A stretch of 64,000 nt of DNA from NCBI GenBank assembly GCA_949471785.1, contig CASWRE010000007.1:1-64000 (forward strand), read 5' to 3'. The translations under genes were made by a program, and so were the position numbers. Below the pieces are notes generated by a model, which was given only the letters and a program-made list of their open reading frames with translations, was not told the DNA's origin and ran no database searches. Shown in pieces: positions 35,811 through 44,708 of the stretch. The DNA is from an uncultured Lachnospiraceae bacterium (lineage in GTDB: Bacteria; Bacillota; Clostridia; Lachnospirales; Lachnospiraceae). Position 1 is the first letter of the stretch. Each line of letters begins with the position of its first letter.

Positions 35811-36674
35811 TTACGGATAGAGACCGTCCTGTTTTAAAATGCCGTACAGGGCGTCTACGGCGCTTTCGTCTTTGCGGCAGGAATAAGCATATACCGGCGT
35901 GTTCCTGCAGAAAGTTCTGAGCAGTTCTCCGGCCAGCGTTGTATCCCTTTCTTCCCAGGGGCGCAGAACGATTTCTTTTTTGACGAGATCCCAGGCTTCG
36001 CCGGACGGCAGACGGCGGGCCGTATTTTTGGAGGCTTTATCCAGAAGGATCAGGGAACGGACGGAGGCGCGATAGGGAATGCTCACTCCGGAGCTTCCGG
36101 CCATGGGCCATCCGCAGGCAAGCCACAGATTCTTTTCCCTGTGAAGCAGTACCCGGTCTCCATTGGCCAATCGGCTGTGCCGGCAGTTTTGCCAGAGGGC
36201 GGCCTGGGTGGATTTGCCCGTGCCGGACGGAGCGGAAAAGAGGATCGCCTGCCCCTGGTCCAGTATGGCGGAGGCATGCAGAATCATATCTCCGCGGCGG
36301 ATCATGCGATATTCCAGGGTGGATAGATAGAGAAGGGTCGTATTCCCCTTCAGATAGGATAGAAAATCCTGTACATACCAGACAGAAAAATGATGTTCAC
36401 TTTCTTCCCGGCAGGCGGCATAGACCATACCGTCGGGAAAGGTGTAATACCAGGTTTCCCTGCCGCCGTCGGCGTATACCTGATAAAAAGGCGTTCGTTT
36501 CAGACAGTGACGTCCGCCGACTTGTAATGTATCGGTCGTATGTATCGTATAGGTGAGATCTGGTATACTCCCACTGTCGGAAACACAAAAAGCAGACAGC
36601 CTGTCATCCCAGGGGATATAACTGTCTGCCAGAAAAAGGACGGTGCAGTTTCCCAGACGAAGTTTCAGATGCAT
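35811..36674 (-). CDS. HPr kinase/PEPCK-like P-loop protein
   Basis: A 287-residue protein. The central motif SAPSGTGKSTQAALW (near residue 150) is a P-loop of the HPr-kinase/PEP-carboxykinase type, preceded by ILHASAI and followed by NGDRVLL, typical of HprK-related proteins. The N-terminal 110 residues do not look like the HprK N-domain. Relatives occur beside ribosomally made peptide clusters and as lone genes; the substrate is unknown. AGGAG precedes the start codon. It is monocistronic and faces a secreted protein gene. Confidence 0.75.
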   Translation of the reverse strand: MHLKLRLGNCTVLFLADSYIPWDDRLSAFCVSDSGSIPDLTYTIHTTDTLQVGGRHCLKRTPFYQVYADGGRETWYYTFPDGMVYAACREESEHHFSVWYVQDFLSYLKGNTTLLYLSTLEYRMIRRGDMILHASAILDQGQAILFSAPSGTGKSTQAALWQNCRHSRLANGDRVLLHREKNLWLACGWPMAGSSGVSIPYRASVRSLILLDKASKNTARRLPSGEAWDLVKKEIVLRPWEERDTTLAGELLRTFCRNTPVYAYSCRKDESAVDALYGILKQDGLYP

Positions 36675-36843
36675 GGCGGACTCCTTTCTTTTTTGTGCCT
36701 GTGATTACAATAAGTATATTCCGAGTATACTCCTTTCCGGCAGGAATGACAATCCGGGTTTTGAAAAGGTTATTGTTCACTCCCAATAATTTGAAAAGAC
36801 ATATTTTGAAATTTCCTGCATATACTCATATTGGTGCAATAGT

Positions 36844-36872
36844 TTGTCGGGCCATGGTATTTTCGTTATAAT
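36844..36872 (+). promoter_or_regulatory. Promoter of the HtrA protease gene
   Basis: TTGTCG (36844-36849) and TATAAT (36867-36872), 17 bp apart, about 100 bases before ATG 36972. The remainder of the roughly 300-base gap is AT-rich with no gene. Confidence 0.6.
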
Positions 36873-36971
36873 TTTTAAAAACACAGTTCCTTCACAGTTT
36901 TAACAAAAATGCATAACAATTTATGCGTATGATACAACCATCAAAACGAAGTACAGGGAGGTCAAAGTAAG

Positions 36972-38417
36972 ATGAGTGACAGCTACTATGATTATACACA
37001 GGGAACTGATGACAACTATTCCTTCCATGAGGAATTACGGCAGACCCCGTCGCCGGCAGGACCCGGAAAACCCAAAAAGGAGCGCCGAAGGTTAAAACGA
37101 GTCGGAGCGGCCGTTTCTACGGGCGTTGTATTCGGGTTGACAGCCGGTCTGGTTTTCTATGGCGTAGTCAAAGCTACCGGGGTAGACAGGATTCCCATGG
37201 AAGCGTCAACGAAAAATACGGTAGCTGCCACGGGGATTTCTCAGACGCCGACAGCCCAGACGACGGAATCCGCCGTGAAGGAGGCAGACGGAGGCGCCGG
37301 AGAATTCACCGTATCCCAGATCGCAAAGGAATGTCTGCCCTCGGTGGTGTCTATTACCAGCACAACCGTTCAGGAAGTGCGGAGCTTTTTCGGCTCTCAG
37401 TCCTATGAAGTGCCCGGCGCAGGTTCCGGTTTTATTGTCGGGAAAAATGATTCGGAGCTTCTGATCGTGACCAACAATCATGTGGTGGCGGGGGCCGAAA
37501 ATCTGTCCGTGTGTTTCAACGACGATGAAAAGCAGGTGTATGAGGCGGTGATAAAGGGCACGGACGCGAGTAATGATCTGGCCGTGGTGGCTATAGATCT
37601 GGCGGATATCAGCGAAGATACCATGAAGACCGTTAAGATTGTGACATTGGGCGATTCTGACAAGCTGGAAGTTGGCGAGCAGGTGGTAGCCATCGGTAAT
37701 GCCCTTGGTTCCGGCCAGTCTGTGACCAGCGGCTATGTCAGCGCGCTGAACAGAGAGGTAGCTATTGACGATACGACTGCTTCCCTGATCCAGACGGACG
37801 CGGCAATCAATCCGGGCAACAGCGGCGGAGCCCTGATCAATATGAAGGGAGAGGTCGTCGGTATTAACTCGGCCAAATATGCCGATGAACAGGTGGAGGG
37901 CATGGGCTATGCCATTCCGATCACTACGGCAAAGGAGATCATAGATGACCTGATGGCCAGGGAGACCCGCCGTAAGGTGGACGAAGCGGACAGAGGGTAT
38001 CTTGGTATAACCTGCAAAGATGTGACGTCTGACGTGGCGGAGATGTACAATATCCCCGTGGGCGTCTATGTGGATGAGGTCGGCGACGGCGGAGCCGCTG
38101 CGGCCGCCGGTATCAAGAAGGGAGATATCATTACCAAATTCGACGGGCAGACGGTGACGGACAAGGAAATGCTGGTCAGCAATCTGGAATACTATAAAGC
38201 CGGAGAGGCGGTAGAAGTAGTGATCCAGCGTGCCTCGGGGGGCGTGTATGAGGAGAAGACGGTCAGTGTTACGCTGGCGAAACAAGTGATCAGCTCCTCT
38301 GGCGGGAATGACGGCCAGAACGGTCAGGCTCCGGGCCAGAATCCCGACGAAGAGGAAATATACGGGAAAAGAGGAGACAATTTTGGAAACGGCCTTTTTG
38401 ACGATTGGCTGAATTAA
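36972..38417 (+). CDS. HtrA/DegP-like membrane-anchored serine protease with PDZ domain
   Basis: A 481-residue S1C protease. A cytoplasmic N-terminus of about 40 residues is followed by one membrane helix (AVSTGVVFGLTAGLVFYGVV). The catalytic triad is visible: His in TNNHVVAGAE (near 169), Asp in ASNDLAVVAID (near 200) and Ser in NPGNSGGALIN (near 283). One PDZ domain follows (GYLGITCKDV to VVIQRASGG), then an acidic low-complexity tail. It degrades misfolded proteins outside the membrane. ATG 36972 follows AGGGAGG. Confidence 0.93.
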   Translation: MSDSYYDYTQGTDDNYSFHEELRQTPSPAGPGKPKKERRRLKRVGAAVSTGVVFGLTAGLVFYGVVKATGVDRIPMEASTKNTVAATGISQTPTAQTTESAVKEADGGAGEFTVSQIAKECLPSVVSITSTTVQEVRSFFGSQSYEVPGAGSGFIVGKNDSELLIVTNNHVVAGAENLSVCFNDDEKQVYEAVIKGTDASNDLAVVAIDLADISEDTMKTVKIVTLGDSDKLEVGEQVVAIGNALGSGQSVTSGYVSALNREVAIDDTTASLIQTDAAINPGNSGGALINMKGEVVGINSAKYADEQVEGMGYAIPITTAKEIIDDLMARETRRKVDEADRGYLGITCKDVTSDVAEMYNIPVGVYVDEVGDGGAAAAAGIKKGDIITKFDGQTVTDKEMLVSNLEYYKAGEAVEVVIQRASGGVYEEKTVSVTLAKQVISSSGGNDGQNGQAPGQNPDEEEIYGKRGDNFGNGLFDDWLN

Positions 38418-38430
38418 TATACGAAAGAGA

Positions 38431-38470
38431 CAGGGCAGACAGACCGGCGCGGGACCCGCGCCGGTTTCCC
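38431..38470 (+). terminator. GC-rich hairpin after the HtrA gene
   Basis: ACCGGCGCGG (38443-38452) with CCGCGCCGGT (38456-38465), three-base loop, extended by CAGGG/CCCTG on the outside. The T tract is short. Confidence 0.55.
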
Positions 38471-38714
38471 TGCGTTTTGCGCAGTCAGACATGTGAAAGA
38501 TTGGTAACCGTTCAGCTTGTCCGGACTGTTGCAAATGTCCTAAAAAAATTAATAAAAATTCATGAAAATTGTATCCCATTTAGATGCGAATCATGTATAA
38601 TAGTATCATATGGGCAACTATAGGAATAGGTTTGAAGAAATATAACATATTTCCATCAGTTAAGTACAGTTTTTTTGTGAAGACGACAGATTTGGGGAGG
38701 CAGGAGAAACATTT

Positions 38715-40619
38715 ATGGCAAAGGTAAGAGACAATGGCCTTGGCGTGAAACTGGAAGCGGAACTGGATGAAATCCTGGGTGTTGACGTCCAGAAATTATC
38801 GGCTTTTGACGGAAAGCATGAAGATAGAAAAAAAGGTAAGAAAAAATATATTTTGCTTGCCGGCCTGGCCGTGGTGGTGGTAGTGGCCGGAACGGTGGCC
38901 GGTGTGTACACGATTAAGGCGCAGGCCTTTAAAACCAAATTTTTTCCGGGAACGACGATCAATTCGGTGGATTGCAGCAATCTGACTCCGGCGGAGGTAG
39001 AGAATCTGATCCGGGCCCAGGTGGAGAAATATTCCCTCACCCTTTCTTTTCGCGGAGGGGAGCAGGAGCTGATTGACGGTAAAGACATCGATTACAAATA
39101 TGTGGAGGGTACGGAAGTATCCCAGCTGCTGGCATCTCAGGATATTATGAACTGGTACAGGGAATCGAAAGATACCAGGGAATATACCGTGGCAAGCAAT
39201 ACCACCTATGACGAGGATAAACTGACGGCTATTCTGCAGGAGATGGACGCCATGCAGGACAAGAATCAGGTGGAGCCGGAGAACGCTTATCTGGAGTACA
39301 AGGACGGGAGCTTTGAGATCATCGATGCCAAGGAGGGCAGCCAGCTCGATCGGGACGCCTTTACGGCGGCGGTCCAGGAGGCCATCAAATCAGGGAAAAC
39401 GGAAATTTCTGCGGAGCAGCTGGAACTTTATGCCAAGCCGGCAGTGACGGCAGACAGCGAGAGCCTGATCAAGCAGGCCGGCGACCTGAACAGTTACGCG
39501 GCGGCAAGTATTACCTATGACTTGCCCGGCGGGGAAAGGGTATTGGACGGAGATACATTTGTCAAATGGCTGGACAAGGATGAAGACGGGAATTACACGC
39601 GGGACGACGAGAAGTTCGATGAGAAGATAAAAGAATATGTAGCTGAAATGGCCGAAGAAACAGATACTTTTGGGAGCGATATAGAATTTAAAGCTACGGA
39701 TGGTTCTACGGTGAAGGTGCGCTGTAAGGATTATGGCTGGCAGATCGACCAGGCGAAGGAAGTGGAAGCGTTAAAGCAGCTGATTTATGACGGCGAGAAA
39801 ACCACGAGGGAGCCGGAGTACATCAAAAAAATGGCCACGACAGATAACGGGGGCTTCGGGGATACGTATATCGAGGTTAATCTGACCAAGCAGCACATGT
39901 ATTATTACAAGGACGGCAAGGTGATCTTTGAAAGCGAGTTTGTCTCGGGAAAGATGACGAAAGACCGCTATACGCCCACAGGGGTCTATCTGCTGGATTA
40001 CAAACAAAAGGATCGTACGCTGCGGGGACGGAGATATTCCAACGGTGATTATTCTTATGAATCCTTTGTGAATTACTGGATGCCTTTTGACGGCGGCTAT
40101 GGTTTTCATGACGCTACCTGGAGAGGAAGCTTCGGCGGGTCGATTTATGTGAGGGGCGGCTCCCACGGCTGCGTCAATATGCCTCTGTCGAAAGCCAAGG
40201 AACTGTACGGAATCATTGAAGACGATGTTCCGATCGTCATTTTCTATACGCACAGCTATACGCTGGGAGCGGCTGAGCCCTTTGTCGACAAGACGGACAA
40301 AAAGGACGACGACAAGGATAAAGATAAGGATAAAGACGACGACAAGGATAAAGACAAAGATAAAGATAAGGACAAAGATAAAGACAAGGATAAAGACAAA
40401 GACAAAGACAAGGATAAAGATAAAGATAAGGACAAGGATAAAAATAATTCTTCTTCCAAAGATAATAGCTCAAGCTCAAAGGCAGATACTCCGGACACGC
40501 CTTCCAAGGAGCCGGACAAAGAGCCGGATAAGCCGGACAAAGAGCCTTCCTCCAGCCAGGAAACCCCGCCTCAGGAGAAGCCGGATACGATTGACGGCGG
40601 AGATGTCGCAGGAGAATAG
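38715..40619 (+). CDS. L,D-transpeptidase with PG-binding domains and Lys-Asp tail
   Basis: A 634-residue membrane-anchored enzyme that makes 3-3 crosslinks in peptidoglycan. A cytoplasmic stretch of about 48 residues precedes one membrane helix (ILLAGLAVVVVVAGTVAGVY). Residues about 75-380 contain two PG_binding_4-like regions (FPGTTINSVDCSNLTPAEVENLI, and a second near ESLIKQAGDL). The YkuD catalytic domain (about 390-515) has the signature GGSHGCVNMP with the active cysteine near residue 486. The C-terminus is a long Lys-Asp repeat and a Pro/Glu/Ser tail. GGAGGCAGGAG precedes the start. Confidence 0.92.
   Translation: MAKVRDNGLGVKLEAELDEILGVDVQKLSAFDGKHEDRKKGKKKYILLAGLAVVVVVAGTVAGVYTIKAQAFKTKFFPGTTINSVDCSNLTPAEVENLIRAQVEKYSLTLSFRGGEQELIDGKDIDYKYVEGTEVSQLLASQDIMNWYRESKDTREYTVASNTTYDEDKLTAILQEMDAMQDKNQVEPENAYLEYKDGSFEIIDAKEGSQLDRDAFTAAVQEAIKSGKTEISAEQLELYAKPAVTADSESLIKQAGDLNSYAAASITYDLPGGERVLDGDTFVKWLDKDEDGNYTRDDEKFDEKIKEYVAEMAEETDTFGSDIEFKATDGSTVKVRCKDYGWQIDQAKEVEALKQLIYDGEKTTREPEYIKKMATTDNGGFGDTYIEVNLTKQHMYYYKDGKVIFESEFVSGKMTKDRYTPTGVYLLDYKQKDRTLRGRRYSNGDYSYESFVNYWMPFDGGYGFHDATWRGSFGGSIYVRGGSHGCVNMPLSKAKELYGIIEDDVPIVIFYTHSYTLGAAEPFVDKTDKKDDDKDKDKDKDDDKDKDKDKDKDKDKDKDKDKDKDKDKDKDKDKDKNNSSSKDNSSSSKADTPDTPSKEPDKEPDKPDKEPSSSQETPPQEKPDTIDGGDVAGE
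40286..40443 (+). repeat. Hexanucleotide-type GAYAAR tract encoding Lys-Asp repeats
   Basis: About 25 consecutive GA(T/C)-AA(A/G) codon pairs inside the L,D-transpeptidase gene, coding for alternating Asp and Lys. Slippage could vary its length between strains. Confidence 0.9.
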
Positions 40620-40622
40620 GAG

Positions 40623-41450
40623 ATGAAAACAGCACAGAAAGTATTGTTTACGGATCTAGACGGAACTCTTCTGGATGACGAAAAGCAAATATCCGGAGAA
40701 AACCGGAAGTGCATTGAGCAGGCCGTGGCGATGGGACACAAAGTGGTCCTGTCCAGCGGCCGTGCCGCACAAAGCGTATATAAGCAGGTGCGGAAGCTGG
40801 GGCTGGACAGGCAGGGATGCTACGCGATTGCTTTTAACGGCGCTGTCGTGATGCAATGCGATACGGGCGAGCCCCTTTATGAGCTGGGCCTGGAGCCGGA
40901 GCTGGTGAGGTATTTATTTCGGGAAGCAGGGAAGGCGGGTATTCACTGCCAGACCTATCAGGACGGTTATACGCTGGCCGAACGGCAGTCCGAAGTGCTG
41001 GAGTATTATGACCGCAGTACCCAGGGGGTATCGAAGGTGGTACCGGATGTCTGTAAGATATTGACAACCCGCCCGCCCAAAGTGCTTTTGGCTGATCTTG
41101 CCCATTCCGGCAAGCTGGAGGAGTTTCGTAAAACCCACGAAGAGAAGCTGACAGGCAAGGCAGAAGCGACCTTTTCCTGTCCCGAGTATCTGGAATATCT
41201 TCCGCCAGGGGTGAACAAAGGATACGCGCTCGTATGGCTCTGTGATTATCTCCATATTCCGCGGGCAAATAGTGTGGCGGCGGGGGATGAAGCCAACGAT
41301 CTGTCCATGATCCGGGCGGCCGGTGTCGGCGCAGCCATGGTCAACGGGGTGGAGGCGCTCAAGGCAGAGGCGGACTATATTACGCAGGCCGACAATAATC
41401 ATGACGGTCTGGCAGAGATCCTGCGGCGTTTTATATTGGAAGAAATATGA
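40623..41450 (+). CDS. HAD-superfamily hydrolase, Cof type
   Basis: A 275-residue phosphatase of the Cof/IIB subfamily. Motif I is LFTDLDGTLLDD, motif II is VLSSGRAA, and motif IV is VAAGDEANDLSMI followed by AAMVNGVEALKAEADYIT. The cap domain lies between. Substrate unknown. It starts three bases after the L,D-transpeptidase stop, so they share an operon. It is distinct from the paralog at 1542. Confidence 0.87.
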   Translation: MKTAQKVLFTDLDGTLLDDEKQISGENRKCIEQAVAMGHKVVLSSGRAAQSVYKQVRKLGLDRQGCYAIAFNGAVVMQCDTGEPLYELGLEPELVRYLFREAGKAGIHCQTYQDGYTLAERQSEVLEYYDRSTQGVSKVVPDVCKILTTRPPKVLLADLAHSGKLEEFRKTHEEKLTGKAEATFSCPEYLEYLPPGVNKGYALVWLCDYLHIPRANSVAAGDEANDLSMIRAAGVGAAMVNGVEALKAEADYITQADNNHDGLAEILRRFILEEI

Positions 41451-41561
41451 TCTATACGGCCGGCAGCCGGGAGAATCGGCTGTCCGGCATTCTTTGACGG
41501 CGTTCGCCGTGGAAAATTCCTTTTGCAATAGAATAATTAAGAGAAAAAGGCAGGCTTACGG

Positions 41562-41903
41562 ATGGGCAGAATATGTTTATCTATGGGACATGAGAAAATT
41601 TTTCTCAGGGAGGCGGAGCTGGCGGTCTGTGAACGGCAGGGACGGTATACAAGGCTGTATCACCGTTATGGACAGACGGATGTGCGGGAAAATCTGGATG
41701 CCATATTACGGCAGACCAGACAGATGCAGTATTGTCATCAGAGTTTTCTGGTCAATCCGGGTCGGATTTTTCGACTGCGGAGCGGCGAGTGTCAGGTGCG
41801 CCTGCCGGACGGAAAACTGATGATTATTCCCGTAAGTAAAAAGTACGGTGAGCAGTTGCTGGCAAAGCTGTATGAAAAAGGGGATTTTACAGAAATTCCC
41901 TGA
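41562..41903 (+). CDS. Stand-alone LytTR DNA-binding domain protein
   Basis: A 113-residue protein consisting of little more than a LytTR domain: HEKIFLREAELAVCERQGRYTRLY, then QSFLVNPGRIFRLRSGECQVRLPDG, with no receiver domain. Such free LytTR proteins may act without phosphorylation or compete with full regulators. A weak AAGGCAGG site lies before ATG 41562. Another frame overlaps 41323-41820 but lacks family features. Its 3' end overlaps the convergent gene by 17 bases. Confidence 0.65.
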   Translation: MGRICLSMGHEKIFLREAELAVCERQGRYTRLYHRYGQTDVRENLDAILRQTRQMQYCHQSFLVNPGRIFRLRSGECQVRLPDGKLMIIPVSKKYGEQLLAKLYEKGDFTEIP

Positions 41904-42315
41904 GACGGTGCTGGCTCTCTTCTTCAAGGCGAAGCTGGGCGTTGGCCATACGCGTCAGATTTTCATTACCCCCCTGATAGTGTTTGATCAGACGCAGCAG
42001 ACGGCACAGGCCCGTGTTGATCTGCTCCATGGTGAGTTCCGCCAGATGAGAGGTGGAACGGTCCTGCATGGTGCGCAATCCGGCATTTAACCGGTTGATG
42101 GTGCGGTGAAAAGGGGAGATGGTCTTTCCCTGAATATTTTTATAGGAGAGCATCCGGTCGGTCTGTTCATAGATCATTCGCTGCCCTTTCAGATGTTCGT
42201 TCAGGGCAAGCTGAAACTGTGGGTCATCGGAAAGATTCATGAAATTTTCCAGACTGTCGCAGGTCTGGTCTGCATGGCTGTGGATCTGGTAGAGCAATTC
42301 GTCATCTGTATACAT
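41887..42315 (-). CDS. Helical protein of unknown function
   Basis: A 142-residue acidic protein that looks almost wholly alpha-helical (long amphipathic runs such as LNEHLKGQRMIYEQTDRMLSYKN and HLAELTMEQINTGLCRLLRLIKHY). There is no signal peptide or membrane segment. AAAGGAGG is well placed before ATG 42315, which supports its being real. I do not recognise the family. It is divergent from mutY. Confidence 0.6.
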   Translation of the reverse strand: MYTDDELLYQIHSHADQTCDSLENFMNLSDDPQFQLALNEHLKGQRMIYEQTDRMLSYKNIQGKTISPFHRTINRLNAGLRTMQDRSTSHLAELTMEQINTGLCRLLRLIKHYQGGNENLTRMANAQLRLEEESQHRLREFL

Positions 42316-42445
42316 TTGGAAACCTCCTTTTTTCTACTAGAATACCCGGACCATGGAGATTTATACATTTTTTGTTGAATCAGGCAAATATTGTTGGGCC
42401 AAGATTTGTGAGAAAGGATTGCTTTTTCGCCGGAACTATGGCATC

Positions 42446-42469
42446 ATAAATCACTGAGGTGTGATTTAT
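42446..42469 (+). promoter_or_regulatory. Hairpin enclosing the mutY ribosome binding site
   Basis: A perfect 9-bp stem, ATAAATCAC (42446-42454) with GTGATTTAT (42461-42469), whose six-base loop TGAGGT holds the Shine-Dalgarno core GAGG. The right arm runs into the start codon at 42468. It could lower or regulate translation initiation. Confidence 0.5.
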
Positions 42470-43550
42470 GTTGAAAACAATCGTGCAGCCTCTGCTTGCG
42501 TGGTATGAAGAAAATAAGAGGGAGCTGCCATGGCGGAAAGAAAAAAATCCATATTATATCTGGGTTTCCGAGATTATGCTGCAGCAGACCCGCGTAGAAG
42601 CAGCGAGACCTTATTTTGAGCGGTTTATTGTCCAGCTGCCCACGGTAGAGGCTCTTGCGAAGTGCCCAGAGGAACGCCTTTTGAAGCTCTGGGAGGGGCT
42701 TGGTTATTATAACCGGGTGCGCAACATGCAGAAGGCGGCCAGATGTGTGATGGAGGAGTATGACGGCCGGCTGCCTGCAGATGCGGCGGCATTGAAGCGT
42801 TTGCCGGGGATTGGCGATTATACGGCCGGAGCGATTGCCTCCATTACCTGGGATCTGCCGGTTCCGGCGGTGGACGGTAACGTGCTCAGAATATGGGCCA
42901 GACTCACGGCCAGTTATGACGATATTTTGAGACAATCGGTGAAGCAGCGTGCCGTAAAGGAACTGGCGGCTATTATGCCCAAGGAAGGTTCGGGGAATCT
43001 GAATCAGGCCTTTATGGATCTGGGCTCGTCCCTGTGTGTGCCGAAGGGACAGGCGGGGTGTGAACGCTGTCCTTTGGCGTTTGCCTGTGAGGCATGCAAA
43101 AAGGGACTGATAGCGGAGCTTCCGGTGAGAAAAAAACCCGTACCGAGACGATTGGAGGCATACACGGTCCTGATCATTCGGGACGGTAGCCGGGTGGCTT
43201 TTCGCAGAAGGTCCGGGGAAGGTCTTCTGGCAGGATTGTATGAATTTCCTAATCTGCAGGGGCATGCAGCCGGGGAGGATGTGCTGGCATTTCTCAGGGA
43301 ACAGGGTTTGGAGCCGCTGTATATTGAACGGTTGGAACCGGCAAAACATATATTTTCTCATATTGAATGGCGGATGGAGGGCTATCTGGTGCGGGTGGCC
43401 GCCCTGGAGGACGGGCAGGCCGGAGACTGGATCTTTGCGGATATCCAAACGGCAGAGAGAGAATATCCTCTGCCCGCGGCCTTTAGTGCATATACATCTT
43501 ATATAAATATCCGGTTGGGGCCCGCAGGGCCCGGAAAGGAGGATGATTAA
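42468..43550 (+). CDS. mutY: Adenine DNA glycosylase
   Basis: A 360-residue base-excision repair enzyme that removes adenine opposite 8-oxoguanine. Signs are ISEIMLQQTRVEAARPYFERF, the helix-hairpin-helix LPGIGDYTAGAI, the catalytic Asp in VPAVDGNVLRIWAR, and four cysteines for a [4Fe-4S] cluster in CVPKGQAGCERCPLAFAC (spacing 7, 2, 5; the usual first gap is 6). A C-terminal Nudix-like domain recognises 8-oxoG. Start ATG 42468 follows GAGG. The glycosyltransferase gene begins on its last base (TAATG). Confidence 0.95.
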   Translation: MLKTIVQPLLAWYEENKRELPWRKEKNPYYIWVSEIMLQQTRVEAARPYFERFIVQLPTVEALAKCPEERLLKLWEGLGYYNRVRNMQKAARCVMEEYDGRLPADAAALKRLPGIGDYTAGAIASITWDLPVPAVDGNVLRIWARLTASYDDILRQSVKQRAVKELAAIMPKEGSGNLNQAFMDLGSSLCVPKGQAGCERCPLAFACEACKKGLIAELPVRKKPVPRRLEAYTVLIIRDGSRVAFRRRSGEGLLAGLYEFPNLQGHAAGEDVLAFLREQGLEPLYIERLEPAKHIFSHIEWRMEGYLVRVAALEDGQAGDWIFADIQTAEREYPLPAAFSAYTSYINIRLGPAGPGKEDD

Positions 43551-44566
43551 TGAAATTACTAACGATAGCGGTGCCCTGTTATAATTCAGAGGCCTATATG
43601 GAGCATTGTGTGGCTAGCCTTCTGCCCGGTGGCGATGAAGTGGAGATTCTGCTGATCAACGACGGCTCCAGAGATCACACGCCGGAGATTGCGGACCGCC
43701 TTGCGTCGGAATATCCCGATATTATAAAGGTGATTCACAAAGAAAACGGCGGTCATGGTTCCGGCGTCAATGTGGGCATTGAGCAAGCCCGGGGATTATA
43801 TTATAAGGTTGTGGACAGTGATGACTGGGTGGACGGCGTAGCCTACAGCAAAATCCTGGACACACTCCGGGAGTTTGCGGCGCTGGAAGAGAAACCGGAT
43901 GCGGTGATCAGTAACTACGTCTATGAGAAAGAAGGAGCGAAGCATAAAAAGGCTATGCGCTACAACAAAAGTCTGCCCCGGGAAAAGATATTTACCTGGG
44001 ATGACGTAAAAGGCATGGGGCTGGGGCATTATATCCTGATGCACTCTTTGATCTATCGTACGCAGGCACTGAGGGACTGCGGGCTGCATCTGCCCGAGCA
44101 TACGTTTTATGTGGACAATCTGTTTGCTTTTGTGCCGTTCCCCTATGTTAAGAGAATGTACTATCTGGATGTGGATTTTTACCGCTATTATATCGGGCGC
44201 AGCGACCAGTCTGTCAACGAGAAGGTCATGATCTCCCGGGCAGACCAGCAGATTCGGGTGAATAAGCTGATGATTGACTGCATGGCCGAACAGGGCACGG
44301 AACATACCAATCTGCGCAGGTATATGCTGAATTATCTGAGTATTGTGACCACGGTTACTTCAATTATCCTGATACGGGCCAATACAAAGGAAGCTTTAAA
44401 GCAAAAGGATGAATTGTGGCGTTATATGAAAAAGAAAGACCCCGTGACTTATGTGAGACTGCGGCGGGGAATTTTGGGTATGGCCATGAATTTCCGCAGT
44501 AAACTGGGGCTTTCTATTGCGGTGGCAGGTTACAAAATTGCTCAGAAGCTCTATGGCTTTAATTAA
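43550..44566 (+). CDS. Family 2 glycosyltransferase
   Basis: A 338-residue GT-A fold enzyme: LTIAVPCYNSEAYMEHCVASLL at the start, LLINDGSRDHTPEIA, ENGGHGSGVNVGIEQARG, and the metal-binding VDSDDWVD. No membrane helices are obvious, so it is probably cytoplasmic. The product (wall polymer, teichoic acid or capsule) is unknown. AAAGGAGG precedes ATG 43550, which overlaps the mutY stop by one base. A terminator follows. Confidence 0.9.
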   Translation: MKLLTIAVPCYNSEAYMEHCVASLLPGGDEVEILLINDGSRDHTPEIADRLASEYPDIIKVIHKENGGHGSGVNVGIEQARGLYYKVVDSDDWVDGVAYSKILDTLREFAALEEKPDAVISNYVYEKEGAKHKKAMRYNKSLPREKIFTWDDVKGMGLGHYILMHSLIYRTQALRDCGLHLPEHTFYVDNLFAFVPFPYVKRMYYLDVDFYRYYIGRSDQSVNEKVMISRADQQIRVNKLMIDCMAEQGTEHTNLRRYMLNYLSIVTTVTSIILIRANTKEALKQKDELWRYMKKKDPVTYVRLRRGILGMAMNFRSKLGLSIAVAGYKIAQKLYGFN

Positions 44567-44580
44567 TCGGCTGATATGGA

Positions 44581-44617
44581 AGGGAAAAAGCTGCCCAGTG
44601 GCAGTTTTTTCCCTTTT
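44581..44617 (+). terminator. Terminator after the glycosyltransferase
   Basis: A 15-bp stem AGGGAAAAAGCTGCC (44581-44595) with GGCAGTTTTTTCCCT (44600-44614), loop CAGT, with one G-T pair; T runs in and after the right arm. Confidence 0.85.
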
Positions 44618-44651
44618 GCATATACTGAATACAAAACGGCAGGTGATAACC

Positions 44652-44708
44652 ATGAGTAAAAGTATTGTGTTAGACGCCGGGCAGGGAGGCGGACGCGGGA
44701 GGATCTAG
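44652..44708 (+). pseudogene. 5' fragment of an interrupted N-acetylmuramoyl-L-alanine amidase
   Basis: ATG 44652 behind AGGTGAT begins MSKSIVLDAG, the exact opening of Amidase_3 enzymes. At 44682-44683 the next codon, which should be the zinc-ligand His (CAT), is cut after CA, and the reading frame runs into the inserted element and stops at 44708. Joined to 46529 onward it makes an intact gene (see the mobile element and the 3' part). Confidence 0.88.

Noticed and set aside
40256-40540. Leu-Ser-rich - strand frame
   Set aside because: It is the complement of the Lys-Asp repeat tract.
44619-44626. CATATACT as a sporulation sigma-E/K -10 for the amidase
   Set aside because: It resembles the -10 consensus, but no matching -35 is present at the right distance, so it is not listed as a promoter.
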